24,968 nucleotides of DNA from JBDTMC01 sp039934475 (GTDB taxonomy: Bacteria; Acidobacteriota; Terriglobia; Bryobacterales; Bryobacteraceae). Below, one piece after another: positions 8,202 to 15,718 of this stretch (positions are counted from its first letter, which is position 1; the number at the start of each line of letters is the position of its first letter). Position numbers and translations under genes: made by a program. The notes under the pieces are model-generated. The model saw only the letters and a program-made list of their open reading frames with translations, did no database searches and was not told the origin of the DNA. Location: NCBI GenBank assembly GCA_039934475.1, contig JBDTMC010000054.1, positions 1-24,968 of the forward strand, written 5' to 3'.

Positions 8202-9305
8202 ATGACGTATGAAATCGTAATGCCCCAACTGGGCCTGACTATGACTGAGGGCTCCGTTTCCACCTGGTTGAAGAAGCCGGGCGAGTGGGTGGAGAAGGGT
8301 GAGATGCTCTTCACCGTGCAGACGGACAAGGTGGAGATGGAAGTGGAGTGCTTCGGTAGCGGCTACCTAAGCGACATCCTGGTGGAGAACGAGCTAGTGG
8401 TTCCCGTGGGAACGTTGCTGGCAACGTTGCGGCAAGAGGCCGCGGCGCTCCCTATGACTGAGGGTAAGAGCGCTGCGAGTCCGCGGGCGCGCAAGATAGC
8501 GAAGGAACTGGGCGTAGACCTGGCGACCGTACGCGCCGCAGGCAGCCGCATCTCCGAAGAGGATGTGCGCCGCCACTTCGAACAGTCGGGCGGTGTGGCG
8601 CCGAAGCCACCGGCCGCCGTCGAGGCACCAGCATCGACGGCGCGCAAGATCACTGCCCGCCGCATGACCGAGAGCTTCACGTCCGCGCCCCACTTCTATC
8701 TGGGCGTAGAGGCGAATGCCGCCGCGCTCACCGCTCTGCGCGAAGAGTTAAATAGCGATGGAACGGGAAAGCCCAAACTCACGTTTACGGACTTCTTCCT
8801 GAAGGCGATGGCGGAAGCGTTGCGAGAGCAGCCGGGGGTGAATGCATTTTGGAACGGCGACGGAGTGACGAGACGCGATAGAATCGACATCGGCTGCGCG
8901 GTTCAGACCGACGACAGCCTGGTGGTGCCTGTGATTCGGAATGCCGACAATCTCGATCTACACGCCGTGGCGGAGCGGCGCGCCGAGTTGGTTCAAAAGG
9001 CGCGAACGCGCACGCTAGTGGTGAGCGATATGGAAGGCGGCAGCGCGACGCTCAGCAATCTCGGGACATCGGGAATCGATTGGTTTCAAGCCATTCTCAA
9101 TCCGCCGCAGAGCGTGATTCTTGCTGTTGGAAGAATCGCGGCACGACCGGTAGTGGTGGGCAACCAACTACAGGTGCAGCCCACTGTTCATATGAACCTC
9201 TCCGCCGACCACCGCGTATTGGACGGCGCGGCGGCGGCGGCATTTCTGAGCCGCATCCAACAACTGATCGAACATCCACAAGAGCTGCTCGCGGCAAGGA
9301 CTTGA
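8202..9305 (+). CDS. Dihydrolipoamide acyltransferase E2 component
   Basis: A 367-residue E2. The N-terminal lipoyl domain has the lipoylated Lys at K43 in TDKVEME. A peripheral-subunit-binding domain lies at about residues 93-125 (SPRARKIAKELGVD). The C-terminal catalytic domain ends with DHRVLDG, giving H337 and D341. There is a single lipoyl domain, as in acetoin and branched-chain E2s. It transfers the acyl group made by the E1 pair to CoA. It lies 9 bp after E1-beta and ends one base before the next GTG. No E3 (dihydrolipoamide dehydrogenase) is present in the window, so the complex presumably borrows one encoded elsewhere. The family is certain; the acyl specificity is not known. Confidence 0.93.
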   Translation: MTYEIVMPQLGLTMTEGSVSTWLKKPGEWVEKGEMLFTVQTDKVEMEVECFGSGYLSDILVENELVVPVGTLLATLRQEAAALPMTEGKSAASPRARKIAKELGVDLATVRAAGSRISEEDVRRHFEQSGGVAPKPPAAVEAPASTARKITARRMTESFTSAPHFYLGVEANAAALTALREELNSDGTGKPKLTFTDFFLKAMAEALREQPGVNAFWNGDGVTRRDRIDIGCAVQTDDSLVVPVIRNADNLDLHAVAERRAELVQKARTRTLVVSDMEGGSATLSNLGTSGIDWFQAILNPPQSVILAVGRIAARPVVVGNQLQVQPTVHMNLSADHRVLDGAAAAAFLSRIQQLIEHPQELLAART

Positions 9306-9306
9306 A

Positions 9307-10272
9307 GTGGAAATCTTTCCCCACGTCCATCAGATCCAGTCTCAGATAGCGGACCGGCATCTGTTTCAATACCTGTTCGTGGGCGACAATGTATTGCTGT
9401 TGGACACGGGTATGGCCGGCACACCCGAAGCCGTGATTCTGCCGTATTTGGAGAGCATCGGGATGAAGCCGGAGCGGCTGACGCTGGCAGTGAATACACA
9501 CGCCGACGCCGATCATCATGGTGGCAACGCTGCCCTGCGGCGCGCCAGCGGCAATGTGCTGCTGGCCTGTGGCGATGCGGACCGCGAGGTAATTCAGAAT
9601 CCCGACCGGCTGTTCCAACTACGCTACAACCAGTGGATTGCGGAGCACGGCGTCGGCCTGGGTCTGAACCCCGAAGCGGAACAGTGGGTACGAGGTATCG
9701 CCGGCCCGGCGCATCGCATCGATGTTACCCTGCGCGGCGGCGAACGGCTTGCCATCGACGACACGCGGGACGTACGGGTGCTGCATGTGCCTGGGCACAG
9801 CAATGGCCACCTGGCGTTCTACGACGCGACGAATCGCGCCGTGTTCGTGGGTGACGCGTTGCACGGCAGCACGTGCCCATCGATTGCCGGCCAGCCATCC
9901 TTGCCGCCGGCCTACTTTGCGGTACTGGCCTATCTATCGAGTGTGCAGTTGATTGAGTCGCTGGACATCGAGTGGATCTACTCGGCGCACTGGCCGACAT
10001 ACCGGGCAGACGGAATAAAAGAGTTTCTGGATGAGTGCCGCCGCTTCGTGGAAATGGCCGATGGACAGGTGCGCCGCGCGCTGGAGCGCCATCCCGAAGG
10101 CGTAGGGTTGCTGGAGTGCATCGCGGAGTGCGGCCCCGCCCTGGGCCGCTTCCCGGAGAATAATCGTTGGTTGCTGATGTACCCTCTTCACGGTCATCTC
10201 AGCCACCTGGAACAGTTGGGCGAAGTGGTGCGAATCAAGGTGGGCGACCGGATCCGATGGAAGGCGGTATAA
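9307..10272 (+). CDS. Metallo-beta-lactamase-fold hydrolase (possible lactonase)
   Basis: A 321-residue MBL-fold protein. The metal-binding block reads THADADHHGG, that is H65-x-D67-x-D69-H70, where the common form is HxHxDH. Later ligands are present in VPGHSNGHLAFYD and FVGDALHG, and a C-terminal His in SAHWPTY. About 100 residues of helical extension follow (RRFVEMADGQVRRALERHPEG), as in glyoxalase-II/lactonase-like members. The start is GTG at 9307, one base after the E2 stop. In an operon with dehydrogenases and a mutarotase-like protein, hydrolysis of a sugar lactone or of an acyl-CoA/thioester is plausible; this is inference. The Asp substitution is within the MBL family's range but could alter metal use. 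Confidence 0.85.
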   Translation: MEIFPHVHQIQSQIADRHLFQYLFVGDNVLLLDTGMAGTPEAVILPYLESIGMKPERLTLAVNTHADADHHGGNAALRRASGNVLLACGDADREVIQNPDRLFQLRYNQWIAEHGVGLGLNPEAEQWVRGIAGPAHRIDVTLRGGERLAIDDTRDVRVLHVPGHSNGHLAFYDATNRAVFVGDALHGSTCPSIAGQPSLPPAYFAVLAYLSSVQLIESLDIEWIYSAHWPTYRADGIKEFLDECRRFVEMADGQVRRALERHPEGVGLLECIAECGPALGRFPENNRWLLMYPLHGHLSHLEQLGEVVRIKVGDRIRWKAV

Positions 10273-10276
10273 GGCG

Positions 10277-11110
10277 ATGAGCCGTTTTGAGGACAAGCGT
10301 GTGCTGGTGACTGGGTCGGGCACTGGCATTGGACGGGAGATCGCGTTGGAGTTTGCGCGGCAGGGCGCTGATGTCGTCCTTCACTACGCGCACAGCAATG
10401 CCGGCGCGAAGTCAGCCGTGGAGGAAATTCTCGCGATGGGCCGGCGCGCCGCCGCGTTCCAAGCCAATTTCGAAGAAGTGGAATCCGTCGTGGGCCTTGG
10501 CTCGAAGGCGATTGAATTTCTGGGCGGCATCGATTGCCTGGTGAACAATTCAGGCATCACTTTCAACAAGCCATTCCTGAAGGTGACACCGGAGCAGTAC
10601 AACACGGTCTTCGACGTGAACATTCGGGCGCAGTTCTTTCTTACGCAGCGAGTGGCGGCCCATATGGTGGATCACGGCGGCGGCGCGGTGTGCAATCTGA
10701 CATCGGTCCACGGCCTGCAGGGCGCTCCGGAACACGCTGTGTATGCGGCGACGAAGGGCGCGATCATCGCATTTACCCGGACGCTTGGCATTGAGATGGC
10801 GCATAAAGGCGTGCGCGTGAATGCGATCGCACCAGGCTGGGTGGTGGTTGAGAATCACAAGAAGATCTTCCCGGGGTACGAAGAGGAAGCGGCGATTGCG
10901 TCCGCCCGCGACTCGGTTCCCCTGGGGCGCCCGGGCTACCCGTTGGAGATCGCCAAGTTGGCACTGTTCCTCTGTTCCGACGATGCGCAGTACATCGTGG
11001 GCCAGACGATTGTAGCCGATGGCGGCACGACGTCGCTGATGTCGCTGATCTCAGATTTCCGCACCGAATCGGGCGCGCGCTGCGGTCTGGGTTACGTCGC
11101 CGGAGTCTGA
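10277..11110 (+). CDS. SDR-family NAD(P)-dependent oxidoreductase (second of the operon)
   Basis: A 277-residue classical SDR with TGSGTGIG at residues 12-19, NNSG at 90-93 and the catalytic set S143, Y156, K160 (YAATK). It resembles glucose-1-dehydrogenase/3-oxoacyl-ACP-reductase-like enzymes. It carries a longer C-terminal tail than most (about 20 residues after VADGGTTS), rich in Gly and Arg. It lies 4 bp after the MBL gene and 3 bp before the last gene. Two different SDRs in one operon suggest two oxidation steps on the same carbon skeleton, or an oxidation and a reduction that together invert a stereocentre. It is not closely similar by eye to the first SDR, so this is not a recent duplication. 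Confidence 0.9.
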   Translation: MSRFEDKRVLVTGSGTGIGREIALEFARQGADVVLHYAHSNAGAKSAVEEILAMGRRAAAFQANFEEVESVVGLGSKAIEFLGGIDCLVNNSGITFNKPFLKVTPEQYNTVFDVNIRAQFFLTQRVAAHMVDHGGGAVCNLTSVHGLQGAPEHAVYAATKGAIIAFTRTLGIEMAHKGVRVNAIAPGWVVVENHKKIFPGYEEEAAIASARDSVPLGRPGYPLEIAKLALFLCSDDAQYIVGQTIVADGGTTSLMSLISDFRTESGARCGLGYVAGV

Positions 11111-11113
11111 CGA

Positions 11114-12169
11114 ATGCTGGAGAAACTTCTAGAGACTCTCGCTTCGGCCGGTAAGCCGGCAGAAGTTTGCGAGATGCCCGAAGGCAGCAAAGTAGTACTG
11201 CTGCCGCACGGTGGAAGAGTGCTTGGCCTCTATGCCAAGGATTCCGATGAGAACCTATATTGGACGAATCCGGCGCTCCAATCCGCCGATACGGCGCAGG
11301 CTTTCTATGCCAGCGGCGACTGGCACAATTCCGGCGGGGACCGCACGTGGCTCGCTCCGGAAGTAGACATATTCTTCCCGCAGTATCCAAACCTGGATTT
11401 GTCCACTTACTGGCAGCCGCGCCAGCTTGATCCAGGCAACTACTCGGTAGTGGATGTGGATGGTGAGAGACGAATGGTGAACCAGCTCTCGCTGACCCTT
11501 TCCCGCAGCAAGCTGAACGTGGACCTGGAGATCTCAAAGTGGGTTCGTCCCGCGGCGGATCCAATGCGATATGAAACCGGCATTCCCGCAAGCGTGGCGG
11601 TGCGCTACGCGGGATACGCACAACACACACGCCTGAAAATGTTGGGGCACGCGGCGCCAGGCGCACAGGTGGGACTGTGGAACCTAGTGCAGATGCCGCA
11701 CGGCGGAGAGCTTCTGGTGGCCACGTATTCGCGCTCGGAGCCTAAGTTGTACATGGGTTCGATCGAGGAGGGCGATCTGCGGGTGAGCGATCATTTGGTG
11801 CGCTATCGAATGTCGGCCAAGGGTGAGCATAAGATCGGCCTGCGGGCGGTCGGAATGACTGGGCGCGTGGGATATCTTTACGGAGATGAGAGCGAGTCTA
11901 CCCTGATCGTACGAAGCTTCTTTGTCAATCCCTCGGGGGAGTATGTCGATATTCCATGGGCTGAGACGGGGAATCTAGGTTATGCGGTGCAGGCCTGCAA
12001 TGTCGATAGTAAGTGGGGCAGCTTCAGTGAGCTCGAGTATCACATGCCAGCTATTGGAGACGGCACAGGCCGCATGGAATACGAGGACGTGAGCCAGATA
12101 TGGGCATACCGCGGTCCAAGGACGGCTGTTCAGTCGATAGGCCGCCGCCTGCTATCACCAGCGATCTAA
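11114..12169 (+). CDS. Galactose-mutarotase-like protein of unknown function
   Basis: A 351-residue protein without a signal peptide. The N-terminal LLPHGGRVLGLYAKDSDENL, followed by YWTNPAL and by long beta-rich stretches (WLAPEVDIFFP, LWNLVQMPHGGELL), is like aldose-epimerase/galactose-mutarotase superfold proteins. It may belong to the DUF6786 group, but I cannot confirm that. Such proteins bind or epimerise hexose anomers, which would fit the entry step of a sugar-oxidation pathway. GGAG lies at 11102-11105, upstream of the ATG. It is the last gene of the operon, and its stop is 1 bp from the convergent GH127-like gene. The function is inferred from fold resemblance and context only. Confidence 0.7.
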   Translation: MLEKLLETLASAGKPAEVCEMPEGSKVVLLPHGGRVLGLYAKDSDENLYWTNPALQSADTAQAFYASGDWHNSGGDRTWLAPEVDIFFPQYPNLDLSTYWQPRQLDPGNYSVVDVDGERRMVNQLSLTLSRSKLNVDLEISKWVRPAADPMRYETGIPASVAVRYAGYAQHTRLKMLGHAAPGAQVGLWNLVQMPHGGELLVATYSRSEPKLYMGSIEEGDLRVSDHLVRYRMSAKGEHKIGLRAVGMTGRVGYLYGDESESTLIVRSFFVNPSGEYVDIPWAETGNLGYAVQACNVDSKWGSFSELEYHMPAIGDGTGRMEYEDVSQIWAYRGPRTAVQSIGRRLLSPAI

Positions 12170-12170
12170 T

Positions 12171-14039
12171 CTACTCCGGAAGATCGGGGAGGGGCGGCAG
12201 GTTTGAGAAATCAATCGGCAACCCTTTGCCCTTGGGTAACATGTCGGTGACGATATTACCGCGCCAGGAAATGGTGAGCTTAAGGTCAGGGCGTGACGGC
12301 CAGTTGCCCCACACTTGTTGGAAGGTCACGAGGGGATAGGTGAGTGTGAGGCGATCGCCGGTCCGCACATCGTTCAATGAAAGATAAGCAAGGCCCGGTC
12401 CGGCCCACGCGATTGGCTCAGCCTTGCCATTGCGCAACACTCGAACCTCGCCGCGCGGCGCCCAAGCCGGGGGCCGGAGGTAGTAAGCGCCGGCACGACG
12501 GGCGGTGACATCCAAGCGTCCAGCCTTGGGCAAGCTTGAGACGACGTCTGCCCACTGACTGGTTCGCGTAAGCGAGAGATTGACGTAGACGGCGTTGTTT
12601 TTGCCGGACTCGACAACGCCCATCCAAGCGGTGTGAAGAGCGCGCATGCCCTCAGGCACACAGCAGCCGAACATCGCCATGCAGCCATAGGGAGTCTTAT
12701 ACGGTCCGCACTCCTTTTCACCGGCCACCCAGTTGATCCAGTCATTCGGCGCCGGGCCGCCCATGTCGGCTCCCTGCAGGTCGCGCATGCGCGCCAGGCC
12801 GGCCTCAACGGCGGCCGGATCCTTGTCGGTATTTTCCTTGCGATAGAGCGCTTCGTATTGCGGCGTGACAAAGAACTGCTGGGGACGAATGTAGTTTCGC
12901 AGGGCCCTTTCCACGTGATCCCAATACTGCGGGAAGCCGGCCCTGGCGATCCACGCTGCGGTTGAAACCATGTCGGAGGTGGCGCACGTCTCCGACAGTT
13001 CACGCACGCTGTCGCTCCATAGTGCGGCCTGCATCCAGCCCGTGCCGGGCCCGAACTGGCTGGCGTAGTCGTAAACGCTCTTGGCCCAATCGACGTAGCG
13101 CGGCTCATTGAGGATCGCACCGAGGTGGGCTACACCCCAGACGCCATGCATCGTTGAATGCATGTGCCCGTGGAACTCGCCGTTAGGGAGGAGGCGCGAG
13201 TTCTGTGGCGGCAAAAGTTCGGCATCGGCGAGGAGACCGTCTGCGACGGCACGGGCAAATTCGAGCGCCTCGCCATCGCCGGTTGCCTCCCAGTAGCTAA
13301 CGATGGGCTCCACGGCGGCAGTGGGCATCTGGGGTTTGACCCACTTGCCATCCAGCCACGCGCCAGAACCGCCGGGATAGTAGGCACGACCGGTATTCCA
13401 CTCGGCGAGTTTCTTCAGGGCGAGGAAGTTACGGCGCGCGAGTTGCCGGTCCTGCTCGCGGTGAGTGCGCTTGTATTCTTCGGAGAGGCTGCGGAGGATC
13501 TTCGCCGTGGCCCAGGTGCTGACCAGTTTCTCAGGGCCGACGTTCTTGCCGTTATAGACCTCGCCTTCCATGTAGTGGCCGGGCGGGACCCAGGCGAGGC
13601 CGTCGTGGCGGAGGTATCCCAAGACGCGCGCATGCAGACCCTTTTCCACGACGCCAGGCTCGGTTTGTCCGAGGATCTCGCGCATGTTCCGATACTCCCA
13701 GTCCATGCGGGCATCGGTGTCACCCGGTACGATGGCGTCGTGCCCGTCGGGCGAGGGAGGCACTGACAGGGGGCGCACGTAGAAGACCGGTTCGTAGTCG
13801 AGGTTGGGACGGGGATTCTTGTTGAGGTGGCGGAGAAACCAGCGCGCCATCATGGTTAGATCGACATCGGGGGAGTGGAAACCGGAAGGCAGCGGCTGAG
13901 CGTCGGGAGCAGGTTCGACTGTGGCATTGGAAATCTGTCCTGGAAGGCCGGAAGGCGCGAAACGATAGGGGAGCTTTCCCCCTTCGGCTCCGAAGACCAC
14001 GGCCGTGGACACAAGCACTGCCAGCATGAGTTTGCGCAT
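12171..14039 (-). CDS. Secreted GH127/GH146-type beta-L-arabinofuranosidase-like glycosidase
   Basis: A 622-residue protein with a signal peptide (MRKLMLAVLVSTAVVFGAEG). The alpha/alpha-barrel middle contains SETCATSD, giving E350 and C352, and later FGCCVPEG, giving C459 and C460. In characterised GH127 enzymes (DUF1680) a Glu-x-Cys motif and a Cys-Cys pair bind zinc, and one Cys is the nucleophile, so the full set is present. The usual CCPPN is CCVPE here, so this is a divergent member. The C terminus is beta-rich, as expected (GRLDVTARRAGAYYLRPPAW). It would release terminal L-arabinofuranose or a related sugar in the periplasm. It is transcribed divergently from the GntR/FCD regulator through a shared operator. 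Confidence 0.72.
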   Translation of the reverse strand: MRKLMLAVLVSTAVVFGAEGGKLPYRFAPSGLPGQISNATVEPAPDAQPLPSGFHSPDVDLTMMARWFLRHLNKNPRPNLDYEPVFYVRPLSVPPSPDGHDAIVPGDTDARMDWEYRNMREILGQTEPGVVEKGLHARVLGYLRHDGLAWVPPGHYMEGEVYNGKNVGPEKLVSTWATAKILRSLSEEYKRTHREQDRQLARRNFLALKKLAEWNTGRAYYPGGSGAWLDGKWVKPQMPTAAVEPIVSYWEATGDGEALEFARAVADGLLADAELLPPQNSRLLPNGEFHGHMHSTMHGVWGVAHLGAILNEPRYVDWAKSVYDYASQFGPGTGWMQAALWSDSVRELSETCATSDMVSTAAWIARAGFPQYWDHVERALRNYIRPQQFFVTPQYEALYRKENTDKDPAAVEAGLARMRDLQGADMGGPAPNDWINWVAGEKECGPYKTPYGCMAMFGCCVPEGMRALHTAWMGVVESGKNNAVYVNLSLTRTSQWADVVSSLPKAGRLDVTARRAGAYYLRPPAWAPRGEVRVLRNGKAEPIAWAGPGLAYLSLNDVRTGDRLTLTYPLVTFQQVWGNWPSRPDLKLTISWRGNIVTDMLPKGKGLPIDFSNLPPLPDLPE

Positions 14040-14057
14040 GAATCTCTCATTGAAAAC

Positions 14058-14085
14058 TCTATAGCGGGAGCCGCGCTGTTGTCAA
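14058..14085 (-). promoter_or_regulatory. Predicted promoter of the GH127-like gene
   Basis: Minus-strand TTGACA (complement of 14080-14085), a 16-bp spacer and TATAGA (complement of 14058-14063). The predicted start is near 14051, about 12 nt from the ATG. The -35 lies inside the left arm of the operator, so a bound regulator should block RNA polymerase. Confidence 0.62.
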
Positions 14086-14100
14086 CAGCAGTGTTGACAA
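14079..14100. promoter_or_regulatory. Predicted operator C: perfect 9-4-9 inverted repeat
   Basis: TTGTCAACA (14079-14087), four bases GCAG, TGTTGACAA (14092-14100): a perfect 9+9 inverted repeat. The left half also lies in a 13-bp near-palindrome, CTGTTG-T-CAACAG (14076-14088). It sits between the GH127-like gene and the regulator gene. It is the best copy of the motif in the window and the natural autoregulatory site. Confidence 0.75.
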
Positions 14101-14115
14101 TCGACATTCTATGTA

Positions 14116-14124
14116 GTTGACAAC
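14116..14124. promoter_or_regulatory. Predicted operator D, upstream of the regulator promoter
   Basis: GTTGACAAC, a palindrome around A14120, 16 bp downstream of operator C and upstream of the regulator's -10. It is a single core with no partner at 9-4-9 spacing. Confidence 0.6.
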
Positions 14125-14142
14125 AGTGTCGTCACTTTTGCT

Positions 14143-14151
14143 TGCTATAAT
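14143..14151 (+). promoter_or_regulatory. Predicted extended -10 promoter of the GntR/FCD regulator
   Basis: TGCTATAAT: a TGn extension with a perfect TATAAT (14146-14151). The TTGACA of operator D is 23 bp upstream, too far for a normal -35, so the extended -10 probably carries the promoter. The predicted start is near 14158, 14 nt before the ATG. Confidence 0.62.
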
Positions 14152-14171
14152 CGTTATTCGACAGAAGTGTA

Positions 14172-14888
14172 ATGGCCAAGAGCGATACCGAAGGCAAGCT
14201 CTCCGCGAGTCAGCGGGTTGAGCTGTACATCAAGAAGGCGATCTATGCCGGGGCGTTGCGACCCCGGGAGCGCATCATCGAAGACGATGTCGCTCAGCGC
14301 CTAAACTGTAGCCGAGGTCCTGTACGCGAAGCCCTGCTGCGGCTGGAGCGTGACGGCCTTGTGGTTACGATTCCACGCCGCGGCACTTTTCTGCACGACA
14401 TTTCCCGCGAATCGATCGATGTTGTTTTTCGCATTCGGGGAAAGCTGGAAGGGTTGAGTGTGCGCTACCTGCGCGAGAATAACAACCCCAAAGACGAGGC
14501 AGTTCTGCGCGAGTGTCTGCGTAATATGAAGACGGCTGCCACCAAAGTAGACGACGAGCGCTTTCTGCAGGCGGACATGAAGCTGCACCAGACCATTTGG
14601 AAGTTGGCCCGGCGGGAGCAACTCTGCCGCACTCTGAACTCGGTGATGAATCCGTTCATCTTCATGGTGGCGAGAGCCTTCTCTTCCAGGCAGCCGATCA
14701 GCACTCGCTACCAGGACCACGAAGAATACGTGAACACGGTCCTGGTGACGCCGGTTGCGAAAGTGGAGCGTGCGGTGGAGCAGTACTTCCAGCGCTTGCA
14801 CGACAGGCTGTTCGAACAGGAATCGCCGCTCTTTTTGGGTGGGGACGCAAAGTCCTGGCTTGATGACGAGCCTCCGGCCGCCGACTGA
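14172..14888 (+). CDS. GntR-family transcriptional regulator, FCD subfamily
   Basis: A 238-residue regulator. The N-terminal winged helix-turn-helix spans about residues 14-78 (IIEDDVAQRLNCSRGPVREALLRLERDGLV plus the wing IPRRGTFL, read with gaps). The C-terminal all-helical FCD ligand domain has the metal/ligand-binding set D135, H139, H183 and H210. FCD proteins bind sugar acids or organic acids and usually repress transport and catabolic genes until the ligand appears. FCD operators are often short palindromes of the type TTGT-NN-ACAA; the TTGTCAACAA-like cores here fit that form. This protein is therefore the leading candidate to read the repeated operators at 4800-4868, 14079-14124, 22838-22906 and 24276-24296, including its own promoter. 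The inducer is unknown. Confidence 0.9.
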   Translation: MAKSDTEGKLSASQRVELYIKKAIYAGALRPRERIIEDDVAQRLNCSRGPVREALLRLERDGLVVTIPRRGTFLHDISRESIDVVFRIRGKLEGLSVRYLRENNNPKDEAVLRECLRNMKTAATKVDDERFLQADMKLHQTIWKLARREQLCRTLNSVMNPFIFMVARAFSSRQPISTRYQDHEEYVNTVLVTPVAKVERAVEQYFQRLHDRLFEQESPLFLGGDAKSWLDDEPPAAD

Positions 14889-14894
14889 TTGGGC

Positions 14895-14928
14895 GATTCC
14901 CCAGCCCCTTGAACGAGGCTGGGGAATC
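14895..14928. terminator. Hairpin between convergent genes, probable terminator
   Basis: GATTCCCCAGCC (14895-14906), a 10-nt loop, GGCTGGGGAATC (14917-14928): a perfect 12-bp stem just after the regulator stop. There is no clear T-run on either side, so it may be an imperfect intrinsic terminator or an mRNA-stabilising hairpin. It separates the regulator from the convergent DUF892 gene. Confidence 0.6.
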
Positions 14929-14945
14929 TGAGCGAATCAAATCAT

Positions 14946-15503
14946 TCAACGACTTGACTTGCGCTTGGGTTCGCGCTGGGCAGTTCTTGTCCCCACGCCA
15001 GCCGTCTCCGAATCCTCTGTGCTGTCCACGGAGTCATAGAGGCCCATCGCCACGCTGGTCAGCGTCTCGTCCGCGTTTCTCTCCTCGTCTTCCGTCTGCC
15101 GCAGAAGCTCCACGGCATCCTCCAGGCCTAAGCGGTCAGCCATGGCGCAGGCGGTGCCATAGGCCGAAATTTCGTAGTGTTCCACCTTTTGTGCAGCGGC
15201 AATGATTGCGAGGTCGCGCAGTTCACCTTTTTCTTCTCCGGCCGCCTCGTCTCCTTCTTCGATCAAGCCTTTCATGGCCTTGCAAGGCTTCACCTTAGCC
15301 GGTTCGCCGAGCAGATCGAATACCTGTTCCAGCCTTGAAACCTGGCCCTTGGTTTCTTCCAGGTGGGATTGGAGTGCAGAGGCCAATTCCTCCGACTCGG
15401 CAGCCTTTGAAAGCTTGGGAATGGCTTTCACTAGCTGTTTCTCGGCGTCATAGATATCGCGAATATGCTCGACGAAGAGTTCTTTCAGGGTTTCCGGGGT
15501 CAT
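14946..15503 (-). CDS. YciE/YciF-type ferritin-like protein (DUF892)
   Basis: A 185-residue helical protein matching the DUF892 ferritin-like family: MTPETLKELFVEHIRDIYDAEKQL, read in two parts, then SHLEETKGQVSRLEQVFDLL and AQKVEHYEISAYGTA. Carboxylate/His residues (E and H in EETKGQ, EHYEIS and DEERNADE) could form a di-iron site. These proteins are linked to general or osmotic stress; the biochemical role is unsettled. The frame is open further upstream, but the ATG at 15503 is preferred because GAGGTG precedes it and the family begins there. The C-terminal tail is basic (REPKRKSSR). It is convergent with the regulator gene, has no operator motif and is probably independent of the sugar genes. 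Confidence 0.88.
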   Translation of the reverse strand: MTPETLKELFVEHIRDIYDAEKQLVKAIPKLSKAAESEELASALQSHLEETKGQVSRLEQVFDLLGEPAKVKPCKAMKGLIEEGDEAAGEEKGELRDLAIIAAAQKVEHYEISAYGTACAMADRLGLEDAVELLRQTEDEERNADETLTSVAMGLYDSVDSTEDSETAGVGTRTAQREPKRKSSR

Positions 15504-15718
15504 ACATACACCTCGCCTCGTTAGATCCGACCCTTGCAAGTGTGTTTCGTATGAATACGGTTTCAATTATTTTTGAATTCGCAATCGTATTTTTCTTCTC
15601 CTACCCGTTAATTTATATGTCGCGAAACGCTACTCGGTTGGCCCCAATCTAATGGGCAGAGGCGCTGGTCAGCGCGCACGCTTTGGTAGGATCGACACAC
15701 TTTAAAAGGAGAAGTCAC
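15504..15718. other. Divergent intergenic region with an AT-rich core
   Basis: About 215 bp between the DUF892 gene and the outer-membrane protein gene. The part from about 15548 to 15620 is clearly more AT-rich than its surroundings. I expect both promoters here but cannot point to convincing -35/-10 pairs. None of the GTTGWCAAC motifs occurs here. Confidence 0.4.

Noticed and set aside
10773..11666. Minus-strand open frame (297 codons) opposite the second SDR and mutarotase-like gene
   Set aside because: It has a low-complexity Arg/Pro/Ser-rich translation with no fold signature; both plus-strand genes are well supported.
13158..13766. Plus-strand open frame (202 codons) opposite the GH127-like gene
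   Set aside because: It is an antisense shadow; the minus-strand protein has a signal peptide and catalytic motifs.
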